A DNA stretch of 64,000 nt from CAJCIT01 sp963771305 (GTDB lineage Bacteria > Acidobacteriota > Terriglobia > Bryobacterales > Bryobacteraceae): positions 62,001 to 126,000 of the forward strand of contig CAVYTS010000037.1 of the NCBI GenBank assembly GCA_963771305.1, given 5' to 3'. The first letter of the stretch is position 1. The number at the start of each line of letters is the position of its first letter. This document shows, one piece after another, positions 17,935 to 27,070 of this stretch. The position numbers were made by a program, and so were the translations under genes. A model generated the notes under the pieces. The model saw only the letters and a program-made list of their open reading frames with translations. It was not told the DNA's origin and made no database searches.

Positions 17935-20259
17935 ATGCGTCTTTTTGAGTTTAAGTCTGGGGCCCTCAGTACTTGGCTTGCACGTGTTGCACGGCGGTAC
18001 GGGGGCCCTTTCCTTATTGGTACGGTCGTTTGCATCGCCAGCCTGTTGCTCTACGTTCTCACGTACATGCTCCCGAGCACAGGAACGGCCTTTAAGCTCT
18101 TCAAGGACATCGAAGCCCGCACGCTAGACGTGCGGTTCCGCGTTCGCGGGCCCCAAAAACCTGATCCTGCCATTGTGATCGTCGCGATCGACGAAAAAAG
18201 CGAAGACGTGTTGGGTCGCTGGCCCTTCCCACGCACCGTTTTTGCGGACACCCTGGACTTCATGCACGATGCGAAGGCCCGCGTCGTGGCGTTCGACATC
18301 AACTTTCCGGAACCTGACGAGAACTCCGCGCTGGAAACCCTGCGCCAGCTGAAAAAGGTCTACCACGCCACGGGAAGCACGGCAGATCCCAAGTTCCTGG
18401 CCGAACTCGACCGCCGGGAACTTTCGGCAGACACCGACAAGCGGCTTACTGAGGCCATCTCGCACTACGGAAACACGATCCTCGGTTACATGTTCTTGTT
18501 CAATAAAAAGGACGCGGAGAGCCAGAAAAAGGAAATCGTCAGCGGTTTCATGAACTTCCTCTCCTTTCAGGCTTACCCTCAGCTCATCAAACCGAAGAAG
18601 GGTGGGGAGTTTGAGGGGTTGGAAGCAGTCGGTGTTTCCCCTGACCTACCACAGTTTGGCGATCCCGCAAAGAACTTCGGGTTCGTCAACGTGGTGCCCG
18701 ATAGCGACGGGACCGTGCGGAACGAGCCGGTCGTGATCGAGTTCGACAAAGCGTACTATCCCTCGCTCGATATCGCAACAGCGCTCGCCTATACGAATGC
18801 ATCGTTGGACAAAGTAGCGGTGGTTTTCAACCAATACGGGCTGTCTCGAATAAACCTCGGCACCGTGACTGTTCCCACCGACCCATACGGAATGGTTCAG
18901 ATCGATTTTCACGGACCGCCGGGAACCTACCCCACCTACTCCATCGCTGACGTGGTAAAGCATAAACTTCCACCCGAGCTGTTTCGCGACAAGATTATTC
19001 TGCTTGGCACGACTGCGATCGGCATTGCGGACACGCGGCCTACGCCGTTTGAGAGCGTGGCCTTCCCAGGAGTGGAGGTGCACGCCAATTTCATCGACAA
19101 CCTGCTGAATGGAAAGTTTATACAGCGCGGGGCGCGCGAGAACCTGCTGGATATGTTGTTCATCTTTTTGTTCAGCATGCCCGTGGCAGTGGTCATCGCC
19201 ACCATGCGCCCGGCCCGATCGGCCTTATTGGTATTGTTAGCCGCCGCTGCCTTCGTGTTCTTCGCCTACCATGAATTCGCCGTCCAGCGTATTTGGCTGG
19301 CGATGTTCCTGCCCATGGCGACGCTCTTCGGAACCTACTCCACCGTCGTCAGCTACAACTACTTCTTCGAAGAGCGCGAAAAGAAGGCAGTGCGTGGCGC
19401 GTTCCAGCAGTATATGGCGCCGGAAGTGATCGCCCAGGTATTGGACCGGCCGGAATTGCTGCGGCTGGGCGGTGAGGAAAAGCGGCTGACGGCGATGTTC
19501 GCCGACATCCGGGGATTCACTTCACTTTCCGAGGGGCTTACGCCGACGGCCCTTGTGGATCTGCTGAACGAGTATCTGTCCGAGATGACCGAGATCATTT
19601 TCAGCCACCAAGGCACCCTCGACAAGTATATCGGCGATGCCATCATGGCCTTTTGGGGCGCGCCGCTCGAGACGCCGGACCACGCTGAGCGGGCCTGTCG
19701 CGCCGCGCTCGGCATGTCGGTCGCCATGGAACGACTGCAGGACCGTTGGGAAAAACAAGGCCGGCCGCGCATCGACATCGGAATTGGCATCAATACCGGG
19801 CCCATGCTGGTGGGCAACATGGGATCGGAGCGGCGCTTCAATTACACCATCATGGGGGACGACGTCAATTTAGCATCGCGGCTGGAAGGCGTGACCAAGC
19901 AGTTCGGCACCAGGCTGATCATCAGCCATACGACTTGGGAGGCCGTGCGCGACAAGATAGTGACGCGAGAACTCGACCTGATCAAAGTCAAAGGCAAAAA
20001 AAAACCGGTAGCAATTTACCAAGTGCTGGCGCCGATCGAAGAGAGATCTCAATACGCGGACTTGGTCGACCGTTTTGAAGAGGCGTTGGCCGCTTATCGA
20101 GCCGGGGACTGGGCCGCGGCGGCGAAGCTCTTCCAGGCCTTGCACGCGGATTATCCCAAAGATGGCCCGACTAGTACCTTTAACGCCCGTTGTGCTGCTT
20201 TCGCTACGGAACCGCCCCAAGGAGCCTGGGATGGCGTTTACGAGATGACAACCAAGTAG
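17935..20259 (+). CDS. CHASE2-domain class III adenylate/guanylate cyclase
   Basis: 774 residues. Order: short cytosolic N-terminus, membrane helix (about 24-46), extracytoplasmic CHASE2 sensor (about 50-385; IVIVAIDEKSEDVLGRWPF, VVAFDINFPEPDE), three membrane helices (about 400-480), then a class III cyclase domain (about 515-700). The metal-binding aspartates are in MFADIRGFTSLSEG and DKYIGDAIMAFWG, and the transition-state Asn/Arg region is GDDVNLASRLEG. The protein should make cAMP (or cGMP) in response to a periplasmic signal. It probably forms one operon with the FecR pair upstream. A short C-terminal TPR-like stretch (EALAAYRAGDWAAAAKLF) ends the protein. Confidence 0.95.
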   Translation: MRLFEFKSGALSTWLARVARRYGGPFLIGTVVCIASLLLYVLTYMLPSTGTAFKLFKDIEARTLDVRFRVRGPQKPDPAIVIVAIDEKSEDVLGRWPFPRTVFADTLDFMHDAKARVVAFDINFPEPDENSALETLRQLKKVYHATGSTADPKFLAELDRRELSADTDKRLTEAISHYGNTILGYMFLFNKKDAESQKKEIVSGFMNFLSFQAYPQLIKPKKGGEFEGLEAVGVSPDLPQFGDPAKNFGFVNVVPDSDGTVRNEPVVIEFDKAYYPSLDIATALAYTNASLDKVAVVFNQYGLSRINLGTVTVPTDPYGMVQIDFHGPPGTYPTYSIADVVKHKLPPELFRDKIILLGTTAIGIADTRPTPFESVAFPGVEVHANFIDNLLNGKFIQRGARENLLDMLFIFLFSMPVAVVIATMRPARSALLVLLAAAAFVFFAYHEFAVQRIWLAMFLPMATLFGTYSTVVSYNYFFEEREKKAVRGAFQQYMAPEVIAQVLDRPELLRLGGEEKRLTAMFADIRGFTSLSEGLTPTALVDLLNEYLSEMTEIIFSHQGTLDKYIGDAIMAFWGAPLETPDHAERACRAALGMSVAMERLQDRWEKQGRPRIDIGIGINTGPMLVGNMGSERRFNYTIMGDDVNLASRLEGVTKQFGTRLIISHTTWEAVRDKIVTRELDLIKVKGKKKPVAIYQVLAPIEERSQYADLVDRFEEALAAYRAGDWAAAAKLFQALHADYPKDGPTSTFNARCAAFATEPPQGAWDGVYEMTTK

Positions 20260-20267
20260 CGACTGCG

Positions 20268-21533
20268 CTATTTGTCCAGCACTCTCACCAGCACCAACGT
20301 CATGTCATCGAACTGGTCCATACCGGCGGCATATTCGTCGACGGCAGTGACGACGTGGTTGATGATCTCTTCCACGGGGCAATCCCTGTACTTTCGCAGA
20401 ACCTCTTCGATGCGGCTGTCCTCCCACATCTCACCGGCGGTATTGAAGACCTCCGAAATCCCGTCCGAGAAGCAAAGGATCAAATCTCCCGGCCCGATAG
20501 CGATGGTCCCATCCGAGTAGCGAGTCGATGGAAGAATGCTGATGGGAAGCGAACCGGAGGTCGTTCGATCTATATGGCTCTCCGGACCAGCCCGAAGCAC
20601 TATAGGAGGAATGTGCCCCGCGTTGACGTAGGTGAGAGTGGTTCGTTCGGCATTCAGCACCGCTGAAAACAGTGTGGTGTAGAACTGGGGGCTCGAACAG
20701 CGGTGAATCGCTGCGTTCAGTTCGTTCATGACGTCCGAAACCGGCAGCGGATCATGCATCAACAGGCTGCGGAGCAGCGTCTGAATGCTGGCCATAAGCA
20801 CCGCTGCGGGAATGCCTTTGCCTGAGACGTCGCCGAGAATGAAGCTAAACAAATCTCCCGGCAATTCAAGGAAGTCGTAGTAATCGCCGCCCACCGACCG
20901 CGCGGGGCGGCAGACTCCCGCGTATTCAAGACCGCGCACCGGCTGCAGATCCTGAGGCAGCAGCCCCCTTTGGACCTCGCGAGCGAGATCGAGTTCATGC
21001 CGCATCAAGCGGACCGACTCGGCTTCTCGGCGCATGCGTTCCGCATTGATCGCCGAAGCGGAATAGAGCGCCGTGAAACGCAATAGCTCAGCATCCTCCT
21101 CGGAGAATCCATCCGGCTTATTGAGCAGTTGAAGGGCGCCGATCACCATGCCGTCAGTACACAACGGGACAGCAAGAACCGAATGCGTCTTGTAGCCGCT
21201 GGAATTATCCACGCGGCGCAGGAAGCGTTCGTCGTTCTCCGTGTCATTGACCACTATGGTCTGGTTGCCAGCGACGCAGGAGCCGACAATACCGGTACCG
21301 AGCGGAATCCTGATTTCACCCACGCCATGCGCAACCCTGGTTACCAGTTCACCGGACTTTTCGTCCACCAGCCAGATGCTGGCACGGTCCGCGCGAACCA
21401 GATCACGGGCCAGATCGGCATTGAGGACAATCAACTTTCCAAGGTCATCCTCTTTGCTGATGCGAGCCGCATGCTCGAAGATCACTTTCGTGATCTGCTC
21501 TGCCCGATTCTCCCCAGCTGTCGTGCTTTGCAT
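20268..21533 (-). CDS. GAF-domain SpoIIE/PP2C-type serine phosphatase
   Basis: About 421 residues from the ATG at 21531-21533, preferred over a TTG 27 codons upstream because ggaag lies just before it. A GAF domain (about 30-180: DRASIWLVDEKSG, VLAVPLCTDGMVIGALQLL) is followed by a short helix and a PP2C-like SpoIIE domain (LPQDLQPVRGLEYAG, GGDYYDFLELPGD, GDVSGKGIPAAVLMA, LCFSDGISEVFN, QFDDMTLVLVRV). The metal-binding Asp residues are present. Such RsbU-like phosphatases control partner-switching cascades on anti-sigma antagonists. No STAS or anti-sigma gene is in the window. It converges on the cyclase with only 8 bp between the stops. Confidence 0.92.
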   Translation of the reverse strand: MQSTTAGENRAEQITKVIFEHAARISKEDDLGKLIVLNADLARDLVRADRASIWLVDEKSGELVTRVAHGVGEIRIPLGTGIVGSCVAGNQTIVVNDTENDERFLRRVDNSSGYKTHSVLAVPLCTDGMVIGALQLLNKPDGFSEEDAELLRFTALYSASAINAERMRREAESVRLMRHELDLAREVQRGLLPQDLQPVRGLEYAGVCRPARSVGGDYYDFLELPGDLFSFILGDVSGKGIPAAVLMASIQTLLRSLLMHDPLPVSDVMNELNAAIHRCSSPQFYTTLFSAVLNAERTTLTYVNAGHIPPIVLRAGPESHIDRTTSGSLPISILPSTRYSDGTIAIGPGDLILCFSDGISEVFNTAGEMWEDSRIEEVLRKYRDCPVEEIINHVVTAVDEYAAGMDQFDDMTLVLVRVLDK

Positions 21534-21847
21534 TATTCGTCTTCCATTCCGGGCCGTTTGCGCGGCATGCCCCCTTAGCTGATGATAGAAGCGGTTCTGG
21601 GACCGAAGCCACAAATCGAGCAGGTCGAGTTCAAGCCCGAATCCACTAGTTTAATAGAGACAGGAAGCCCTAGGCTTCAATAACTCGATCGCGACCAACG
21701 CCATTTTGCTACTGATTGTACCAGGACTTGAGTCTACTACCGGGCGCCTTTGCCATTGGCTACCCGTTCTGCCCAGCGACGTTTTTCACAGAATTCGTGA
21801 TCGGCGCCGCCAAGCCTCCAGGCACAACCGGCCTCGGCTGGCTGGAG
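21534..21847. other. Intergenic region upstream of the phosphatase gene
   Basis: 314 bp between the phosphatase start and the end of the PBP1B gene, both on the minus strand. It must hold the phosphatase promoter, but I see no convincing -35/-10 pair, repeat or small gene. The 21716-22180 plus-strand ORF that reaches into this area lies mostly antisense to the PBP gene. Confidence 0.35.
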
Positions 21848-24391
21848 CTATTTGAATATACTCTTCAGCCGATCAAAAAAGCCCTTCTTTTTCTTCTGGG
21901 CATCTTTGCTCTGATCAGGCTGCGGGTTTCCATCGGGCGGAGCGGCGTTCGCCGCGACCACGGGTCGAACTTGGGTTCCTGGGGCAGGTTGCGGCGGGCT
22001 GCCCGGCGGTCTCGAGCCCAGCACCGCGCTTCCACCCGCAGGCACCGTCTCCGTTTCCCAGCCCGCAATTTGTGTACCACCGCCGCCGTGAAGGCGACAG
22101 AACTGCGCCGGTTGCGTGCCGACCAGGTAGTACTCGGTGCGGGGATTCGGGCATGCGCCGGTGGCGAGTTGCCCGCTTAGCGGGTCGATCTGGGTGCTGA
22201 CCACGCCGTCTGGAACGCCAAAGTCTTCCACATTTCGGTAGGCGCGGTGCTTATGAGCGCGTTTCATAAACTCCGTCCAAATGGGCAACGCGGCCTTTGC
22301 GCCTTCAATCTTCAGATCCTTGTAGTCGTCGAGTCCCACCCACACAACGCACAGCAGCTTGGACGTGAAGCCGGCAAACCAGGCATCATGGGAGGTACCG
22401 GTCTTACCGGCAGCCGGGAGGACGAATCCGCGGCCGCGGACGCCGGCGCCCGTACCGCTGCGCAGGACTTCCTGCAACAGGTTTACCATCAAGTAATTCA
22501 CACGGGGGTCCAGCACTTTCTTCTGTTCGACAGTGCCTTCCCATATCTCGGCGCCCGACTTATCGCGCACTCGATCGATGAGCCGTGGCTTCAACCAAAC
22601 GCCGTTGTTGGCAAACAGCGTATAAGCGCCCAGTATTTCCATCGGCGTTACGTCGTAGGCGCCGAGAGCCATCGCCGGCGTCGGGCGTATGTCGGAGTTC
22701 AGTCCGGCGTTGTGTGCAAGGGAAGCCACGTTCTGGTAGCCGGTCATCTCGGCCACCTCAACGGTTGGCACGTTCAGCGACTTCGCCATCGCCTGGCGGA
22801 GAGTGATGGATCCCAGCCATTCGCCCTTGTGATAATCGACCGGCTCATACGGCTTGCCGTCGAACATGAAGGTTTTGGGCTCGTCCTCGAGAATCGTGGA
22901 CGCGGTGAGAACCGTCCCGCCATCGTGATTCAGTCCCGTATTGAGCGCAGCCGCGTAAACAAATGGCTTAAACACGCTGCCCGAAGGGCGTTTGGCGATG
23001 GCATGGTTCAACTGGCTCATGCCGTAGTTCTTGCCGCCGATCAGCGCCTTGATCTCGCCAGTGTGTGGATCGACACAGATCAACGCCACCTGGGGATCGG
23101 CGTTGGCGAGATCGCCTTTTCGCTTCGCGATGAAGGCCTCGAGTTCTTTCATCCCCATGGCCACCGCTTCCGCGGCGTCATGCTGCAGATCCATATCGAT
23201 GGTGGTGTAGACCCGGTAACCCGTGTCCTGAAAGTCGCGCTCGTTGAAATCTTCCGACAGGCGCTCGTTCACCATGTCGACGAAGTAAGGAGCGTCAGCG
23301 GACTCGATGCCCTGCCGTGCCACAACCATCGGTGCAGCCGATGCCTGATCATATTGGGCCGGCGTAATGTAACCGTTGTCCTTCATCAGACCCAGCACCA
23401 CGTTGCGACGCGCCTTGGCCCGCTCAGGCCAACGTACCGGATTACGTGCACTCGGCTGTTGAATGAGGCCTGCCAGCGTTGCCGCTTCCGGCAGCGTCAA
23501 TTGACGAATGTCCTTGCCGAAGTAGGCCTGCGATGCTTCGCCGAAGCCTCGAATCGCGAACGAACCGCGGCGCCCCAGGTCGACTTGATTGGCATAGTAT
23601 TCAAAAATCTGTTGCTTGGTCAGTTTGCGCTCGAGGTGAAGTGTGATCAGCAACTCGGCCAGTTTGCGGCCGAGCGTCTTGCGCGGATCGAGCCACAAAT
23701 TGCGAGCAAGCTGCTGAGTGACCGTGGAAGCACCCTGGGCGTTGCGCATTTCCCGAACATCCACGAACATGGCTTTTACAATCCGGATGGGGTCGAATCC
23801 CGAGTGCTGGAAGAATCGCTTATCTTCAATCGAGATCACAGCATCGACAAGAATCGGCGGGATATCCGCAAACTTGACCAGCCGTCGCTTTTCACGATTC
23901 TTGTCGAACAAGCTGCTGAGCAGCTGCGGCTCGAGTTCGTATTGGGTCCGCGGCGAGTTGTCTCGAAGCGAGATTATGCCGGCCACTTTGCCGTTGACGA
24001 AACGGATGACGCCCGGTTCAGCTTCGAAGTAGGAATCGGCCCCCGGAAAGATTTCAATCGCATCGGGCCGCAGGTGAAACCAACCCAGTTTGTTCTGCCG
24101 CGTATCTTCGCCGTATCCGCTTTGGCGGAGTTCGGCAGCGATTTCGATCGGTGAACCTTCATCCCCCAAGCCCAGGGACTGAGGCGCCGAATATAGCATC
24201 GACGAATTAGGAAATGGCCCGGCTAGCAGTTTCTCGTCTGTCAGCTTCGCGTACTTGTTGTAAAAATACGCGAACAGCAGCACTCCCCCTAAGAACAGAG
24301 CGCCGAGGGCGATACCGGCAATGGTGCCGAGGCGCTTTAGCGGTAAGCCGGCCAGAACCGAGTTGGGAGGAACTTGAAGACGGACTGACAA
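21848..24391 (-). CDS. mrcB: Bifunctional class A penicillin-binding protein, PBP1B type
   Basis: 847 residues. A cytosolic tail and one membrane helix (about 22-45) are followed by a UB2H-like segment (about 60-145), which distinguishes PBP1B from PBP1A. The GT51 glycosyltransferase comes next (catalytic Glu in SIEDKRFFQHSGFDP near residue 185; GASTVTQQLARNLWL). The transpeptidase has the nucleophile Ser in SGSVFKPFVYAAAL (about 468) and KTGTSHDAWFAG (about 663). It polymerises lipid II and cross-links peptidoglycan at the inner membrane. The C-terminus is Pro/Gly-rich and ends in a basic KKKKGFF segment. No break. The 635-codon ORF on the opposite strand is a shadow. Confidence 0.95.
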   Translation of the reverse strand: MSVRLQVPPNSVLAGLPLKRLGTIAGIALGALFLGGVLLFAYFYNKYAKLTDEKLLAGPFPNSSMLYSAPQSLGLGDEGSPIEIAAELRQSGYGEDTRQNKLGWFHLRPDAIEIFPGADSYFEAEPGVIRFVNGKVAGIISLRDNSPRTQYELEPQLLSSLFDKNREKRRLVKFADIPPILVDAVISIEDKRFFQHSGFDPIRIVKAMFVDVREMRNAQGASTVTQQLARNLWLDPRKTLGRKLAELLITLHLERKLTKQQIFEYYANQVDLGRRGSFAIRGFGEASQAYFGKDIRQLTLPEAATLAGLIQQPSARNPVRWPERAKARRNVVLGLMKDNGYITPAQYDQASAAPMVVARQGIESADAPYFVDMVNERLSEDFNERDFQDTGYRVYTTIDMDLQHDAAEAVAMGMKELEAFIAKRKGDLANADPQVALICVDPHTGEIKALIGGKNYGMSQLNHAIAKRPSGSVFKPFVYAAALNTGLNHDGGTVLTASTILEDEPKTFMFDGKPYEPVDYHKGEWLGSITLRQAMAKSLNVPTVEVAEMTGYQNVASLAHNAGLNSDIRPTPAMALGAYDVTPMEILGAYTLFANNGVWLKPRLIDRVRDKSGAEIWEGTVEQKKVLDPRVNYLMVNLLQEVLRSGTGAGVRGRGFVLPAAGKTGTSHDAWFAGFTSKLLCVVWVGLDDYKDLKIEGAKAALPIWTEFMKRAHKHRAYRNVEDFGVPDGVVSTQIDPLSGQLATGACPNPRTEYYLVGTQPAQFCRLHGGGGTQIAGWETETVPAGGSAVLGSRPPGSPPQPAPGTQVRPVVAANAAPPDGNPQPDQSKDAQKKKKGFFDRLKSIFK

Positions 24392-24486
24392 AACGCGCCT
24401 AGGCTAATTCTCTCATTTAAAACTATTTGACGCTCCCCTCACCGTGATGTTTCACATCCACACCCGTGGCGGCTTCGGGGGGGACC

Positions 24487-24930
24487 CTATTCCCGGGTCG
24501 AACTCAGCGATTCGAGCTCTTTCCACATGTCTTCGTGAGGCTCCCAATCCGGGGGCTCTTTGCCGTCAAGATGCAACTCGTCTACCTTCAGCGTCCCATG
24601 CCCGTAAGGACAGATCCATTGCGTTTTGGGGCGGCCGAAGATCAATATGTTCGACCATGAACCGATGGCTATCGGCATACGAAGACGGCGGAGACATGTG
24701 CGGCAGCGCCTGCGCTGGTCCCAGATCGCCAAATAGAAAATTCCCGTCGCCACCAGCCAAACCAACAGTATCGAGAAAGTAAAGGCCATGTCGGTCAAAA
24801 ACATGGGCGGAGGAGGGCCGTAGCGAGTGTGCGGCGGCACAGGAAAGGCGAATTGGACCGCGTGATGCAGCCAGTATGTAACTCCCGACGCCACTAGCAC
24901 TTTCGCCGCAAAGTAGGACCAGTACTTCAT
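24487..24930 (-). CDS. Hypothetical membrane protein with a C-terminal zinc-ribbon-like motif
   Basis: 147 residues with two predicted membrane helices (YFAAKVLVASGVTYWL and FTFSILLVWLVATGIFYLAI). A cytosolic part contains RRCRTCLRRLRMP and TQWICPYGHGTLKVDELH, so two CxxC-like pairs (the second ends in CPYGH) could bind a metal ion. The acidic C-terminus is DWEPHEDMWKELESLS. The pattern reminds me of a lineage-conserved Acidobacteriota protein without an assigned function. It lies between the PBP1B and proline dehydrogenase genes on the same strand, and spacing of over 90 bp on both sides argues for its own promoter. Confidence 0.75.
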   Translation of the reverse strand: MKYWSYFAAKVLVASGVTYWLHHAVQFAFPVPPHTRYGPPPPMFLTDMAFTFSILLVWLVATGIFYLAIWDQRRRCRTCLRRLRMPIAIGSWSNILIFGRPKTQWICPYGHGTLKVDELHLDGKEPPDWEPHEDMWKELESLSSTRE

Positions 24931-25059
24931 AAACGCTGCTCTCTCCCCGCGTCTCGAACGGCCAATACCTTTTCCCTATTAGACTCCCTGCCGGTCGAAT
25001 GGTTCCAGTTCTCTGATAGTCCCGAACAAACCAGCGGGCTAACGGTCAGCCTCCTCCCG

Positions 25060-25974
25060 TCAACTGCGAATGAGGTTCTTGGCGATGAAAAGGACGTTGG
25101 CCGGGCGTTCCGCCAGCCGGCGCATGAAGTATGGATACCAGGCGTCACCATAAGGCACGTACAGCCGGAGGCGGTAGCCCTCCGCCGTCAGACGGCGCTG
25201 CAGGTCTCGCCGGATGCCGTAGAGCATCTGGAATTCAAAACGATCAGCAGCAATCTTTTGTTCCCGGATATGTCGGAGGGCTTCGGTCACAATGCTCTCA
25301 TCGTGGCTGGCGATAGCCGGGTTCGTTCCTTCGTCCAGCAGCAACTTCATCAACTTGACGTAGTTCGCGTCCACTTCAGCTTTAAGCGGGAATGCAACCT
25401 TGGCAGGCTCGTTATAAGCCCCTTTGCATAGACGGATTGGAATCCCCTGGCCGTTCAGCATCCGGATGTCATCTTCGCTTCGATGAAGATAAGACTGAAT
25501 GACGGCCCGCACAAACCCACCGAAGCGATGGTGCAGACTCGTTACGATCTCGAGCGTCCGGTCCGTGTACTCACTCGATTCCATGTCGATCTCCACCCGG
25601 CTGCCCATCGAACGCGCCTGTTCCACGAGCGCGACCACGTTATTCAAACAAGCCTCCCCAGAGTAATCGAGGCCAAACTGCGTCAGCTTGATGGAAACCG
25701 TCGCCTGCAAACGGTTGATGCGGATGGCCTCGAGCGCCTTTAGATAGGACTCGCGCGATTTCGCGGCCTCATCCAGTGACGTAACGTTCTCACCCAGGAA
25801 GTCGAGCGTGGCGGTGATGTGCTCCTTCTCGAGCTTGTTGAGTACCCAAATGCCCTCTTCAAGTGACTGGCCTGCCACGAAGCGCGAGGTGAAGCGCTGG
25901 GATACTGAGGAGTTCTCCATCCAGTGACGGAGCCAGCTCTGTTGCGAGAGGTAGAGAAATGTGCTTCTGAGCAT
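25060..25974 (-). CDS. putA-like (PRODH): Proline dehydrogenase (monofunctional, FAD-dependent)
   Basis: About 304 residues from the ATG at 25972-25974; the longer frame adds 19 residues without similarity. The TIM-barrel PRODH core is evident: LDFLGENVTS, ATVSIKLTQFGLD, VEIDMESSEYTDRTLE, GGFVRAVIQSYLHRSEDD, RLCKGAYNEP and the C-terminal substrate-binding helix YFMRRLAERPANVLF, which contains the R-R-x-x-E-R motif. The enzyme oxidises proline to pyrroline-5-carboxylate and feeds electrons to the quinone pool at the inner membrane. It is short and lacks the P5C dehydrogenase domain of PutA, as in Bacillus and Deinococcus. No P5C dehydrogenase gene was seen nearby. Confidence 0.92.
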   Translation of the reverse strand: MLRSTFLYLSQQSWLRHWMENSSVSQRFTSRFVAGQSLEEGIWVLNKLEKEHITATLDFLGENVTSLDEAAKSRESYLKALEAIRINRLQATVSIKLTQFGLDYSGEACLNNVVALVEQARSMGSRVEIDMESSEYTDRTLEIVTSLHHRFGGFVRAVIQSYLHRSEDDIRMLNGQGIPIRLCKGAYNEPAKVAFPLKAEVDANYVKLMKLLLDEGTNPAIASHDESIVTEALRHIREQKIAADRFEFQMLYGIRRDLQRRLTAEGYRLRLYVPYGDAWYPYFMRRLAERPANVLFIAKNLIRS

Positions 25975-26166
25975 ATGGTTAGGCTGGCAGGAATCGACAC
26001 GCCCTCTGGTTTTCGAGCTTCCCCGAAGCATATACGTTCGCCTCGAAGGGCTGTTTCCTGCAGCCGCACGAACAATTGCAAGTCACTCTGATACCAAATC
26101 CAATATATCGAGAGATGGTTCCTTGATGATGGTTTTTCGGGTTTCGCCGTCCGCTTCTCCTTGCGC

Positions 26167-26703
26167 TTAGGCGAAGGTCCGGAAGGAGGCGAATGCCAGC
26201 AACATCCCGAGCGCAGCACCAACCACGACGTCACTCAAGAAGTGCATGCCCAGCAGAATGCGCGAAGCAGCAATGCTTACGGCGCAGAACAATAGCGCCG
26301 GCATTAGCATCGGGTAGAACTCGCCCAGGGTCACGGCCACCGCAAATGCAGTGATGGTGTGCCCTGATGGGAACGAAAACTGATCCGGAGGGAGTAATGT
26401 CGCCCAGCAATGCGGCTCGATCTGACAAGGGCGCTTGCGGCCTGAGACATGCTTGACAGCCTTAAAGGTGGCAAGACCAACTAAGGCCGCAGAACCGGCG
26501 GCCGCGATCGCTTCAAATCGGACGTTTCCGCCGACCAAAAGAATGACTAAACCAACCAGGTACCAGAGCCACCCATCTCCTGCGCGCGTCGCCGCGACCG
26601 CCCATAGACGCACCCATTTAGGCGCGGGCCATTTGTTGACCTTGCGCATCAGCTTGTGGTCGCCGGTAGCGATAAGGTGCAGCATTGTCTGCGGGACTGT
26701 CAT
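26167..26703 (-). CDS. PAP2-superfamily membrane phosphatase
   Basis: 178 residues from the ATG at 26701-26703, selected because aagggggc lies just upstream. The three acid-phosphatase signature motifs are present: KHVSGRKRP (K-x6-RP), FPSGHTITAF (PSGH) and SRILLGMHFLSDVVVG (SR-x5-H-x3-D). Several membrane helices surround them. Members dephosphorylate undecaprenyl pyrophosphate, phosphatidic acid or phosphatidylglycerophosphate at the periplasmic face; sequence alone does not tell which. It is followed on the same strand by proline dehydrogenase and preceded by a divergent glycolipid-type glycosyltransferase, so a lipid role is possible. Confidence 0.9.
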   Translation of the reverse strand: MTVPQTMLHLIATGDHKLMRKVNKWPAPKWVRLWAVAATRAGDGWLWYLVGLVILLVGGNVRFEAIAAAGSAALVGLATFKAVKHVSGRKRPCQIEPHCWATLLPPDQFSFPSGHTITAFAVAVTLGEFYPMLMPALLFCAVSIAASRILLGMHFLSDVVVGAALGMLLAFASFRTFA

Positions 26704-27070
26704 GGACAGCCCCCTTTCAACCAGTCTATAGGAACTACACGGGCCGGGCGCGACGGCGTCAAACAAAAGAAAACCTTGGCGGATTTGGCCACGGCGCGCC
26801 AGCCTGTTGGGCGTTCGATAATTGGAAGCTGCGCAATCACAGTTCGATCCCTATCCCACTTGTAGACCGAAGGCAATTACAGCCCGGTGACAGACGCACG
26901 AAACATTTGTGAATAGTTGTGTTTTCACGCCCGTCGAAATGGATGTGGCAGACGCACTGAAGAACCCGTCTTAAGCACCCTGCAAAGTGGCTGAGCCGTG
27001 ACTAAAGTCGGCCGTCCCCTGCTGACTCACTGATTCCGTTGGCTTAGTTCGCGACAGGTAAGATAGTGAT
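26704..27070. other. Divergent intergenic region without a recognised gene
   Basis: 367 bp between the divergent PAP2 and glycosyltransferase genes. A GTTCGATCC string near 26852 recalls a tRNA T-arm, but no acceptor stem, anticodon arm or D-arm can be folded around it. The short ORFs here have no domain features. It presumably carries both promoters; I cannot point to them. Confidence 0.35.

Noticed and set aside
22247..24154. 635-codon open frame on the plus strand
   Set aside because: Fully antisense to the PBP1B gene, whose domains and catalytic motifs are complete; the plus-strand product has no domain-like pattern.
26841..26870. Possible tRNA (GTTCGATCC string)
   Set aside because: No acceptor stem, D-arm or anticodon arm can be paired around it.
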